Shown here: piece after piece, positions 1 through 6,064 of the stretch
How the letters are laid out: every line of letters begins with the position of its first letter
Numbering within the stretch: the stretch's first letter is position 1
NCBI GenBank assembly: GCA_014729495.1
Contig: WJJV01000050.1
Location: 1-8,781, forward strand
Length of the DNA: 8,781 nt
Source of the DNA: Candidatus Woesearchaeota archaeon
GTDB taxonomy: Archaea > Nanobdellota > Nanobdellia > Woesearchaeales > UBA12501
Direction: 5' to 3'
The notes under the pieces: model-generated
Seen by the model: the letters and a program-made list of their open reading frames with translations, nothing else
What the model was told of the DNA's origin: nothing
Database searches by the model: none
Position numbers and translations under genes: made by a program

Positions 1-151
1 CTTTTGTCTCAGGTCTTGCTTCAGAAAGAGGCAGTTCTTCAATGACCTTTGTCTCAACATATTCAGCAAGATTATCCTGATTGACTTGCTGAAGAAAAGG
101 TGATTTCTTCATCTTATTCTCATAATGTCCAAGCATCACTTCATCAGTCAC
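1..151 (-). CDS. Partial hypothetical protein running off the left edge (N-terminal 50 residues)
   Basis: Reading the minus strand from a GTG at 151 gives 50 uninterrupted codons to the window edge, starting VTDEVMLGHYENK and ending LPLSEARPETK. Codon choice (GAT, GAG, AAG, CTT, CTG) matches the other genes. A GGTGA ribosome-binding site at 156-160 sits 5 nt before this GTG, and a TATA-like element at 213-225 lies upstream. Other possible starts are an in-frame ATG at 136 and a GTG at 160. The frame stays open upstream to roughly position 255 with no ATG, so an unusual earlier start cannot be excluded. I do not recognise the family; the visible part is hydrophilic, without a signal peptide. 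It is divergently arranged with the gene at 311. Confidence 0.5.
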   Translation of the reverse strand, partial: MTDEVMLGHYENKMKKSPFLQQVNQDNLAEYVETKVIEELPLSEARPETK

Positions 152-212
152 TGCTGTCACCTTTTGTATAGTTACTGCGCATGCAAATGAATAAAAAGGG
201 TTCTGGTGTGGA

Positions 213-225
213 TTATAAATATTTT
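213..225 (-). promoter_or_regulatory. TATA-like promoter of the left-edge gene
   Basis: The minus strand reads AAAATATTTATAA here. Transcription would start about 25 nt on, near 195, giving a leader of about 40 nt before the GTG at 151. It is back to back with the plus-strand TATA element at 266-275. Confidence 0.45.
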
Positions 226-265
226 GGTCTATAATCTCATATATCCTTGAATTGATAACTCAAAA

Positions 266-275
266 GATTTAAATA
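266..275 (+). promoter_or_regulatory. TATA-like promoter of the orphan gene at 311
   Basis: GATTTAAATA matches the TATA type seen before most genes in this window. The predicted transcript start is near 295. This rules out the upstream in-frame GTG at 278 as the start codon and supports the ATG at 311. Confidence 0.6.
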
Positions 276-310
276 GGGTGCTGTTTCTTCCAACAGAAAA
301 GAGGGGTCAT

Positions 311-1009
311 ATGCAGTTAGCGCTGAATCTGCTGAGTGAAGAGAAGATAAAGAATCTCATAAAAGAGATGGAAGATAAGTCTGATTCTGATACTGACATT
401 GATACTGACCTGGATGAGAATGATGAAGAAGATAATGAGTCAATATGCCCTGATGCTGTGGAGATTCCAGGCATTGAAGATAAAGATAATGAGCTTGAGC
501 TGATGATAAGAGAACTTGAGAAAAAGGAAGCAAAAAAAACAAAAGACAAAGAAGACCCAGAAATCAGCAGGTCTAAAGATACTATAAAGGACATCATCAG
601 GAAGATTGACAAGAAGTTCAGGAAAAAGGCCAAGAAAGATAAAGGCCTGGCCAGGAAGTCCAGCGAATATCTCAAAGAGGAGTTCTTCAACAAGAATCAG
701 TATGGCATTGACATCTCAGAGCTTTTCAGCTACATGAACACAAAGGCTCAGACAGATGTTTACAGAAAATTCTATAACAGCGCAAAAGAGAAGGTCTATG
801 TCTTTGATGAGGATATGCTCAGCAAGGAGCAGCAGGAGAAGATAGTCAGGACAACCAAGATGGCAAGATGGATGGGCTACACTGGAGATACAACCTACTG
901 CTCACATGAGATGACTGATGCACCTACACGGGAGAAATGGGAGCTTATAAGGAATATCTGCTTTGTGCATACTCTCACAATGCTGAGATATGATCTTTCT
1001 TACTCATGA
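311..1009 (+). CDS. Orphan protein with acidic N-terminus, charged helical middle and conserved-looking C-terminal half
   Basis: The product has 232 aa and no family that I recognise. ATG 311 is chosen because GAGGGG (301-306) lies 4 nt before it and the GTG at 278 is inside the promoter. Residues 1-21 look helical, and residues 22-50 are very rich in Asp/Glu (alternating SDSDTDIDTDLDE). Residues 60-115 are strongly charged and Lys-rich, compatible with a coiled coil or nucleic-acid contact. Residues 117-232 look like a folded domain with aromatic positions (W187, Y190, Y196, W210), C197, H199, C217 and H220, and the motif ARWMGYTGDTTYCSHEM. There is no signal peptide or membrane segment, so a cytoplasmic location is likely. 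It is monocistronic, as a new TATA precedes the next gene. The C197/H199/C217/H220 set could bind metal, but this is only a suggestion. Confidence 0.8.
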   Translation: MQLALNLLSEEKIKNLIKEMEDKSDSDTDIDTDLDENDEEDNESICPDAVEIPGIEDKDNELELMIRELEKKEAKKTKDKEDPEISRSKDTIKDIIRKIDKKFRKKAKKDKGLARKSSEYLKEEFFNKNQYGIDISELFSYMNTKAQTDVYRKFYNSAKEKVYVFDEDMLSKEQQEKIVRTTKMARWMGYTGDTTYCSHEMTDAPTREKWELIRNICFVHTLTMLRYDLSYS

Positions 1010-1015
1010 TGCCTC

Positions 1016-1029
1016 TGTATAATTATACA
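1016..1029. repeat. 14-bp perfect palindrome after the orphan gene
   Basis: TGTATAATTATACA is its own reverse complement and begins 7 nt after the stop codon at 1009. It could be a 3'-end hairpin or a protein-binding dyad. In AT-rich DNA a chance origin is possible. Confidence 0.4.
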
Positions 1030-1090
1030 TGATATGCCTTTAATGAATTATGTGGTCCTTCTATGCTTTGATTCTTATGTCTCTTCCTTT

Positions 1091-1107
1091 ATATATGGCT
1101 CATATAT
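1091..1107. repeat. Inverted repeat upstream of the surface-protein promoter
   Basis: ATATATG and CATATAT form 7-bp arms around GCT. The dyad ends 24 bp before the TATA element at 1131, a position where archaeal activators can bind. Chance is possible because the arms are mostly A/T. Confidence 0.35.
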
Positions 1108-1130
1108 GATACTCCTGAGAGATAGCAAAA

Positions 1131-1142
1131 GATTTATATATA
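1131..1142 (+). promoter_or_regulatory. TATA-like promoter of the surface-protein gene
   Basis: GATTTATATATA is centred about 33 nt before the GTG start at 1169, placing transcription start near 1162 and leaving almost no leader. Confidence 0.6.
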
Positions 1143-1168
1143 ATCACTGCATTACTGCATAAAATAGG

Positions 1169-2281
1169 GTGGTTTTTATTAGAAAAATAGGCAGTCTAGG
1201 GGCTATATGTATTTTCTTGGTAGTCATTCTTGCAGCTTCAGCAGCAGCAGAAGACCTCATGATACAGGATTTTGAGATAGATTCTGTTGATGAGGATGAT
1301 GAGGTAAAGCCAGGCGAGACACTGACCATAACATTTGATGTCGTGAATGTCATATCTGATGATATTGAGGACATAGAGGTAGAGCTGTGGTTTGAGAGGT
1401 CAGGCACAAAGCTTGAGGACAAGAACGGCGACAGGATAAATCCTGAGTTTGACCTTAATGATATAGATGCTGGAGATGACAAGGATATAAGATACGAGTT
1501 TGAGATACCCTGGGAAGTTGATGATGGTGACAGATGGGATATAATGGTGAGAGTAAAAGGAAGGAATGCAGAAGACAGCTCAAGGGTTGACTTTGAGGAC
1601 ACATTTGGAGAGTTCAAGATTGAGAAGGACAGCCACGAGCTCTTTGTGGATGCATCATTCGATCCTGAAACTGTAGATTGCGGAGATCATGTCCAGCTTG
1701 ATGTGCTTGTGAGGAACATAGGCACAAATGATGAGGAAAATGTCAATATAACAATAATAAACACTCTCATCGGAATCAACAAGAGAGAGGTAGTGTATCT
1801 TGATGAGGATCCAGAAGAGGATGACAATTATTTTGAGGAGACCTATTCATTCAATGTGAATGATGATCTCAATCCAGGCCTTTATGAGCTTACTGTGAGA
1901 GCAAAATATGATAATGGTTATGAAGAGGCTTACAAGACAATAACCCTTGATGTAGCGAACTGCCAATTCTCTGCAGGCAGCCAGACAGGTGATAGCTCTG
2001 ATGATTCTGATGATCAGGATGGCAGCCAGGACAGCGGAACAGGCACTTCTGACAATGATTCAACAGCAGGCCAGACAGGAACACAGCAGCCTACAACAGG
2101 AACAACTGCTCCTGTGAATTACGTGCCTGCAACACCTTCTGCAAGCCCAAAGGATGGGGGCAGTGACACAACACTTATCCTGCTTATTGTGGTTGGAGAA
2201 GTCGCTCTTATAATCATAATAGTTCTTGTATACCTTCTTGTTAGGAAACCCAAGCCAAAGGCTCCTGAGTACAGATACTGA
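1169..2281 (+). CDS. Surface protein: signal peptide, two Ig-like (CARDB-type) domains, C-terminal membrane anchor
   Basis: The product has 370 aa. Residues 1-27 form a signal peptide (basic RK at 5-6, hydrophobic core, ASAAA before the probable cut). Residues about 30-150 and 155-262 are two beta-rich domains. The phrases VKPGETLTITFDVVNV and VDCGDHVQLDVLVRNIGTN are typical of CARDB/NEW3-like domains found in archaeal S-layer-related proteins. C171 and C265 bracket the second domain and may form a disulfide. Residues 268-332 are a low-complexity Ser/Thr/Gly/Asp linker, probably a cell-wall-spanning stalk. Residues 336-358 are a transmembrane helix with a short basic tail (RKPKPKAPEYRY) that would lie inside the cell. 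GTG is taken as the start because it is the only common in-frame start that includes the basic residues ahead of the hydrophobic core. The domain is strongly acidic. The ligand is unknown. Confidence 0.85.
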   Translation: MVFIRKIGSLGAICIFLVVILAASAAAEDLMIQDFEIDSVDEDDEVKPGETLTITFDVVNVISDDIEDIEVELWFERSGTKLEDKNGDRINPEFDLNDIDAGDDKDIRYEFEIPWEVDDGDRWDIMVRVKGRNAEDSSRVDFEDTFGEFKIEKDSHELFVDASFDPETVDCGDHVQLDVLVRNIGTNDEENVNITIINTLIGINKREVVYLDEDPEEDDNYFEETYSFNVNDDLNPGLYELTVRAKYDNGYEEAYKTITLDVANCQFSAGSQTGDSSDDSDDQDGSQDSGTGTSDNDSTAGQTGTQQPTTGTTAPVNYVPATPSASPKDGGSDTTLILLIVVGEVALIIIIVLVYLLVRKPKPKAPEYRY

Positions 2282-2285
2282 ATTC

Positions 2286-2303
2286 TGACTGGTTCACCAG
2301 TCA
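2286..2303. repeat. Perfect stem-loop between the surface-protein stop and the dph2 TATA box
   Basis: TGACTGG, loop TTCA, CCAGTCA: 7 perfect pairs, starting 5 nt after the stop codon and ending 3 nt before the TATA element at 2307. There is no long T-run, so it is not a classic terminator. It could stabilise the 3' end of the upstream mRNA or be an operator overlapping the promoter's BRE region. Confidence 0.55.
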
Positions 2304-2306
2304 AAA

Positions 2307-2317
2307 ACTATTTAAAT
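2307..2317 (+). promoter_or_regulatory. TATA-like promoter of the dph2-DUF192 operon
   Basis: ACTATTTAAAT is centred about 26 nt before the ATG at 2339, so the transcript is predicted to be leaderless. This argues that the short Dph2 protein really begins at 2339. Confidence 0.65.
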
Positions 2318-2338
2318 CACTATGTAAAATATTGACAT

Positions 2339-2977
2339 ATGAGAATACTCCACATAGAAGCCCGCTCTAAAGCAGATCTGATACCTGTTGTAAGGAAAGC
2401 ATTGAGGCATCTGAAAGGGAAATTATCAGTTCTCACTACAGTACAGCACATATCAAAGATAGAAGAGGTCATTGAATTCCTTTCAGAGAATGCCATAAAA
2501 GCAGACTTCTCAGGTCAGGTGCTCGGCTGTACTGTTCCTGATGTGTCCTCATCATCTGAGCAGGTCCTGTACATAGGATCAGGAAGATTCCATCCTATAG
2601 GAATATACCTCAGGACAGGCAAAGAGGTAATAACAGCAAACCCCTTCTCTGGACAGGTCTCAAAGATAACAAAGAAGGATGTTGAAGCCATTGAGAAGAG
2701 AAAGAGAGGCGCTGCTGCAAAGTTCCTATCATCAAAGAATATAGGGATTCTTGTGTCAACCAAGCCCGGCCAGACAGGCATACAGGGTGGAGAGAAGAGC
2801 ATAAAGCAGATGGAGAAGAAGTACAAAGACAAGCAGTTCTATATGTTTGCTTTTGAGACTCTTGACAGCTCGTACCTTGAGGACTTTACATTCATAGAAT
2901 GCTGGGTGAACACAGCCTGCCCAAGGATATTCGAGGACTTCAGGAAAGGGATGATAAACCTGGAGGACATTCCATGA
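2339..2977 (+). CDS. dph2: Dph2-family diphthamide synthase protein lacking the N-terminal domain
   Basis: Dph2 transfers the 3-amino-3-carboxypropyl group of S-adenosylmethionine to the target histidine of elongation factor 2, the first step of diphthamide synthesis, using a [4Fe-4S] cluster. Recognisable family segments in this 212-aa protein are SVLTTVQHISKIEEV (30-44), GQVLGCT (59-65), GRFHPIGIYLRTGKEV (82-97), NPFSGQV (101-107), ILVSTKPGQ (137-145) and WVNTACPRI (189-197). Archaeal Dph2 is normally about 340 aa with three similar domains, each giving one cluster cysteine. C64 and C194 match the second and third; the whole first domain, with its YGxCC-type motif, is absent. An additional cysteine, C188, sits 6 residues before C194. 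The promoter position supports this short start. The stop overlaps the next start as ATGA. It may need a partner subunit or have a changed function. Confidence 0.85.
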   Translation: MRILHIEARSKADLIPVVRKALRHLKGKLSVLTTVQHISKIEEVIEFLSENAIKADFSGQVLGCTVPDVSSSSEQVLYIGSGRFHPIGIYLRTGKEVITANPFSGQVSKITKKDVEAIEKRKRGAAAKFLSSKNIGILVSTKPGQTGIQGGEKSIKQMEKKYKDKQFYMFAFETLDSSYLEDFTFIECWVNTACPRIFEDFRKGMINLEDIP

Positions 2978-3435
2978 GGCTTCTGGTGATGATTCTTCTT
3001 CTGGCTGCGCTTCCTGTTGCTGGATGCGCACAGGGTTCTGTTGTTCATCCTGTTGAGCAAGACCCTATGGTGATAGTATATACTCAAGAGAATCCTGTTC
3101 CTGTGAGGACTGAACTAGCAGACACGCCCATGGCCAGGAGGAATGGTCTCATGGGAAGGGAAGTTCTGGAGGATGATTCAGGCATGCTCTTTGTGTTTGA
3201 CAATGAGTGCTATTACACATTCTGGATGAAAGATACTCTGATACCTCTTGACATTATATTCATATCAGAGAACATGACCATAGTGGACATAAAGCATAAT
3301 GCAACTCCATGCCATGAGGATCCATGCAGAGGATATGGGCCTGAACAGCCTGCAAAGTACGTGCTTGAGGTCAATGCAGGTTTTGCTGAAGATAATGCCA
3401 TAGAACCAGGAAGCATTATAGAGATAAGGCAGTGA
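2974..3435 (+). CDS. DUF192-family lipoprotein
   Basis: The product has 153 aa. ATG 2974 overlaps the dph2 stop (ATGA) and has GGAGG at 2962-2966, 7 nt upstream, so translation is probably coupled; a longer in-frame reading from 2899 would lie inside dph2. Residues 1-17 are a lipoprotein signal with lipobox VAGC (C18), so the protein is likely lipid-anchored outside the membrane. Residues about 42-152 match DUF192 (COG1430): ADTPMARRNGLMGRE, GMLFVFDNE, FWMKDTLIPLDIIFI, a TPC..DPC pair (C113, C118), KYVLEVNAG and PGSIIEI. The family is widespread and usually exported; its biochemical role is not established. Co-expression with a diphthamide gene has no obvious functional reason. Confidence 0.9.
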   Translation: MRLLVMILLLAALPVAGCAQGSVVHPVEQDPMVIVYTQENPVPVRTELADTPMARRNGLMGREVLEDDSGMLFVFDNECYYTFWMKDTLIPLDIIFISENMTIVDIKHNATPCHEDPCRGYGPEQPAKYVLEVNAGFAEDNAIEPGSIIEIRQ

Positions 3436-3456
3436 TCTGAGATACTGGAAAAAGAA

Positions 3457-3466
3457 AGATTTAAAG
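3457..3466 (+). promoter_or_regulatory. TATA-like promoter of the 64-aa gene
   Basis: AGATTTAAAG lies about 36 nt before the ATG at 3498; predicted transcription start is near 3488, giving a leader of about 10 nt. Confidence 0.55.
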
Positions 3467-3497
3467 AGTATGAGAAGATAATAAGGGCTGAACTGCA

Positions 3498-3692
3498 ATG
3501 ATGCCAAAAACCGATCTGGATCATGTAGAATTGTACGCAAAGAAGCTGAAAGAAGACAATAGCCTGTTCATGCAACAGAAGAAGTTCATTGAGTCCCAGC
3601 TGAAGAGCAGTTCTTCTTTGTTCAGGAATATGTTTGGGAAATCTGATTTCAAGAAGAAAGCAAGAGAGTATATCAAGAATATGTCCTCTTAA
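3498..3692 (+). CDS. Small charged helical protein (64 aa), unknown
   Basis: I do not recognise this 64-aa protein. It starts MMPKTDLDHVELYAKKLKED and looks entirely helical, with many Lys, Glu and Gln, a Ser-rich turn (SSSS, residues 37-40) and a second basic helix ending KKKAREYIKNMSS. It has no cysteine, signal peptide or membrane segment. Codon use matches neighbouring genes and it has its own TATA element, which together support a real gene. Two adjacent ATG codons (3498 and 3501) could start it; no clear ribosome-binding site is seen, fitting a very short leader. It may be an RNA- or protein-binding small protein, but no function can be assigned. Confidence 0.7.
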   Translation: MMPKTDLDHVELYAKKLKEDNSLFMQQKKFIESQLKSSSSLFRNMFGKSDFKKKAREYIKNMSS

Positions 3693-3728
3693 AAAGCTGT
3701 TCTGGAGAAAATTCTTCTTCTGTAAGCC

Positions 3729-3734
3729 TTTTTT
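3729..3734 (+). terminator. Oligo-T terminator candidate
   Basis: A run of six T residues 36 nt after the stop codon at 3692, and before the next promoter, fits archaeal oligo-T termination. No stable stem precedes it. Confidence 0.35.
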
Positions 3735-3740
3735 CCGCAA

Positions 3741-3750
3741 ACTTTTAATA
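3741..3750 (+). promoter_or_regulatory. TATA-like promoter of the 68-aa membrane protein gene
   Basis: ACTTTTAATA would place transcription start near 3772 and a leader of about 35 nt containing AGGTGAT (3797-3803). A second A/T-rich stretch at 3771-3780 is too near the start codon to serve. Confidence 0.45.
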
Positions 3751-3806
3751 CTCAAAGCTCCTGAACTACATTAAATCATATAATACAGCATCATGAAGGT
3801 GATACT

Positions 3807-4013
3807 ATGCATAATAAGAAGAAGCTTGCAAAGGAGATCGCTTATGGAGCAGCAGCTGAGCTGTCCCTGTACTTCCTTATAGTGTATATTGAATATCTTT
3901 TCAGCGTGCCTGTCAACTACTGGCTGAGCGCATTGATAATAACAATACTTCTGAACATAGCTGTCGGCGGATGCCCGTTTGTCAGGAAATGCTATCATAA
4001 AGGCATGTTTTAG
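3807..4013 (+). CDS. Small two-helix membrane protein with a CPF..C motif
   Basis: The product has 68 aa. AGGTGAT lies 3 nt before the ATG. The N-terminus is basic (HNKKKLAKE), followed by two hydrophobic segments at about residues 17-33 and 38-54, linked by SVPVNYW. The C-terminus reads GGCPFVRKCYHKGMF, so two cysteines five residues apart lie just after the second helix. The basic N-terminus suggests both ends are cytoplasmic. The helix followed by a Gly-Cys-Pro motif is faintly like DUF2892/YgaP-type inner-membrane proteins, but this is not a secure match. A redox or metal role for the cysteines is only a guess. Confidence 0.75.
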   Translation: MHNKKKLAKEIAYGAAAELSLYFLIVYIEYLFSVPVNYWLSALIITILLNIAVGGCPFVRKCYHKGMF

Positions 4014-4070
4014 ATGAGTTATTCTTTGTATCTTACTTTTATTTATTATTGCATTATTTATCCTACTAAA

Positions 4071-4083
4071 TCTTTATAAAATA
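4071..4083 (+). promoter_or_regulatory. TATA-like promoter of the U32-nitroreductase operon
   Basis: TCTTTATAAAATA is centred about 29 nt before ATG 4106, predicting a leaderless or nearly leaderless transcript. No ribosome-binding site precedes the ATG. Confidence 0.6.
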
Positions 4084-4105
4084 CCTTTACTAAGCGCAGA
4101 TAAAG

Positions 4106-5317
4106 ATGAGAATGACAACAAAGCCAGAGCTTCTCAGTCCTGCATCTGATTTCACCAGCCTAAGGGCTGCAATCAATGCAGGAGCAGATGCAGTCTATTT
4201 CGGTGTAAAAGGCCTTAACATGAGAGTTACCTCAAGGAACTTCTCAGTCAGTGAGATCAAGAAAGTTGTGGAAAAATGCCACAGAGATGATGTCAGGGCA
4301 TATCTTGCATTGAATGTACTGATGTATGACAGTGAGCTTGATAAGATAAGCAGGATTGTGAGCAAGGCAAAGCAGGCTGGTGTTGATGCTGTTATCTGCT
4401 GGGATCCCGCAGTTATCCAGATGGTCAGGAAAGCGAGGATTCCCCTGCACATAAGCACTCAGGCTTCAGTGTCAAATTCATCTGCTGCAAAATTCTATAA
4501 GGATATTGGGGCAGAGAGGATAATACTCGCAAGAGAGCTGAGCCTGAAGCAGATAAAGGAGATAAGGAAGAATGCAAAGATACAGGCAGAAGTCTTCATA
4601 CATGGAGCAATGTGCGTGTCTGTATCAGGCAGATGCTTCATGAGCCAGGAGATATTCGGCAGGAGCGCGAACAGGGGAGACTGCCTCCAGCCCTGCAGGA
4701 GGAAGTATGAGGTTATCCTCAAGGATTCTGAAGAAGGCCATGAGCTTGAGCTTGGCAAGGACTATGTCATGAGCCCAAAGGACCTCTGCACACTGCCTTT
4801 CATCGAGAAGCTCATAAGAGCAGGAATCGACTCATTCAAGATCGAGGGAAGGGCAAGAAGCCCTGAGTATGTGAAAGCAGTCACAAAAGCGTACAGGGAA
4901 GCCATAGATGCATTCCATGAAGGAAGGCTCACAAGAGAGCTTAAGTCAGGGTTCATGAAAAAGCTGGGCACTGTGTACAACAGGGATTTCAGCCCAGGAT
5001 TCTACCTGGGAAAGCCATTGAAAGAATGGACAAGCCCTGAGACAAAAGCGACAGAGAAGAAAGTTTACATAGGAATAGTGAAAAATTATTATCCAAAGCC
5101 TTCTGTGGCTGAGATAAAGCTTGAGGCACACAGACTCAATAAAGGAGACAGGATAATGATACAGGGCTCAACAACAGGCGTTATTGAGCAGAGAGCAGCG
5201 TCAATGCAGATAAGCAATAATGCTGTGGAAAAGGCAGAGAAAGGAAAAAGTGTGGGCCTGAAAGTAAAGGATAAAGTGAGGCGGAATGACAAGGTCTTCC
5301 TGATAAGAAAAAGATAG
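4106..5317 (+). CDS. Peptidase U32-family iron-sulfur protein, probable RNA hydroxylase relative
   Basis: The product has 403 aa and belongs to the U32 family (COG0826). Residues 6-34 (PELLSPASDFTSLRAAINAG) form the typical TIM-barrel start. EVFIHGAMCVSVSGRCFMSQ (162-181) carries the family signature, followed by NRGDCLQPCRRKYEV (189-203) and MSPKDLC (222-228). C170, C177, C193 and C228 match the spacing of the [4Fe-4S] ligands known in bacterial U32 proteins such as UbiU. Although named peptidases, characterised relatives (TrhP, RlhA, UbiU/UbiV) carry out oxygen-independent hydroxylation of tRNA, 23S rRNA or ubiquinone precursors. In an archaeon with no sign of ubiquinone, an RNA target is the better guess. 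Residues 318-403 form a C-terminal beta-rich domain (LNKGDRIMIQG). Starts at residue 1 or 3 (4112) are both possible. The next gene is 8 nt downstream. Confidence 0.9.
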   Translation: MRMTTKPELLSPASDFTSLRAAINAGADAVYFGVKGLNMRVTSRNFSVSEIKKVVEKCHRDDVRAYLALNVLMYDSELDKISRIVSKAKQAGVDAVICWDPAVIQMVRKARIPLHISTQASVSNSSAAKFYKDIGAERIILARELSLKQIKEIRKNAKIQAEVFIHGAMCVSVSGRCFMSQEIFGRSANRGDCLQPCRRKYEVILKDSEEGHELELGKDYVMSPKDLCTLPFIEKLIRAGIDSFKIEGRARSPEYVKAVTKAYREAIDAFHEGRLTRELKSGFMKKLGTVYNRDFSPGFYLGKPLKEWTSPETKATEKKVYIGIVKNYYPKPSVAEIKLEAHRLNKGDRIMIQGSTTGVIEQRAASMQISNNAVEKAEKGKSVGLKVKDKVRRNDKVFLIRKR

Positions 5318-5325
5318 GTGATATC

Positions 5326-5871
5326 ATGGATAACGAAACAATAAAAACAATTAAAACCAGAAGGAGCACAAGAGGATTCAATCAGAAAGAGATATCAAAG
5401 GATGTTGTCAAAGAGCTGCTTGAATGCGCAAGATACGCTCCTTCTGCAATGAACAGGCAGCCGTGGAGGTTCATTGTGATATCAGACAAAGAGCTGATCA
5501 GTGAGATGTCAGAGCACATAAAGCAGAAAGCGATTGAGAAGTTCCCCCATGTCAAAGAGAGGGCTGAAAGCATGAAAGACCCAATATTCTATGGATCAGG
5601 ATTGCTTGTCATGATACTCAGGCCAAAGGATGATGAATGGGCGATGTTTGACTGCAGTGCAGCAGCAGAGAACATGATGCTCGCAGCAAGGTCGCTTGAG
5701 ATAGGCAGTGTCCCTGTTGGATTCGCGAAGTTCCTTGAAGATGACAAGGATATCATGGCAAAGCTTGATATTCCTGAAGGTTATGAACAGCACATAACTC
5801 TTGCTCTCGGCTATGTTGATGAGTGGCCAGAAGCACCTGAAAGAAGCAGTGATGATACAATCTGGATATAG
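5326..5871 (+). CDS. Nitroreductase-family FMN oxidoreductase
   Basis: The product has 181 aa, the usual length for a single-domain nitroreductase. Motifs: TRRSTRGF (11-18), whose arginines and serine contact the FMN phosphate; YAPSAMNRQPWRF (37-49), the family's PSxxNxQPW flavin-binding signature; and DCSAAAENMMLAARSLEIGSVPVG (109-132), the conserved helix and loop near the flavin. Such enzymes act as cytoplasmic homodimers and pass electrons from NAD(P)H to quinones, nitro compounds or flavins; the natural substrate here is unknown. GGTGAT (5317-5322) overlaps the stop codon of the U32 gene and lies 3 nt before the ATG, so the two genes are an operon with coupled translation. Supplying reducing power to the U32 iron-sulfur enzyme is possible but unproven. 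Confidence 0.92.
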   Translation: MDNETIKTIKTRRSTRGFNQKEISKDVVKELLECARYAPSAMNRQPWRFIVISDKELISEMSEHIKQKAIEKFPHVKERAESMKDPIFYGSGLLVMILRPKDDEWAMFDCSAAAENMMLAARSLEIGSVPVGFAKFLEDDKDIMAKLDIPEGYEQHITLALGYVDEWPEAPERSSDDTIWI

Positions 5872-6001
5872 GCCTTGGTCTGATGATTCTGTTCTGTTTT
5901 ATCCTGAGTATTATTCCTTGACTCTCGCATCTGACGCTGCTAATGCGAAATCAGCGAGGCGACTATTCCTTTTAGTTTATTCTCTTGCACTTTTCTCCTT
6001 G

Positions 6002-6039
6002 CCTCTCCGACAAGCACAATGAACCAGACCACGGAGAGG
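6002..6039. repeat. 8-bp perfect stem with 22-nt loop
   Basis: CCTCTCCG (6002-6009) pairs fully with CGGAGAGG (6032-6039), extendable by one G-U pair. It is GC-rich compared with its surroundings and so is unlikely to be background A/T palindromy. It may be one helix of a structured RNA. Confidence 0.5.
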
Positions 6040-6064
6040 TGGCACTGACTTTTGGGTTCTGTTA

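Noticed and set aside
278..310. Upstream GTG start extending the orphan gene by 11 residues
   Set aside because: It lies between the TATA element and the predicted transcription start; ATG 311 has its own GAGGGG site.
1890..2084. Minus-strand frames opposite the Ser/Thr/Asp-rich linker and other low-complexity coding stretches
   Set aside because: These are shadows of the biased plus-strand codons; they have no promoter or ribosome-binding site.
2899..2973. Longer start for the DUF192 protein inside dph2
   Set aside because: It would bury the lipoprotein signal 25 residues inside the protein; ATG 2974 has GGAGG and the ATGA overlap.
5880..5934. Possible C/D-box small RNA: TGATGA at 5881-5886, CTGA at 5904-5907 and 5931-5934
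   Set aside because: No convincing C' box between the two CTGA motifs, the C box has C instead of a purine at its first position, and no terminal stem pairs the ends.
5801..6022. 73-aa plus-strand frame overlapping the end of the nitroreductase gene
   Set aside because: Its first third is an alternative frame of the nitroreductase gene and the rest has no coding-like codon use, promoter or ribosome-binding site.
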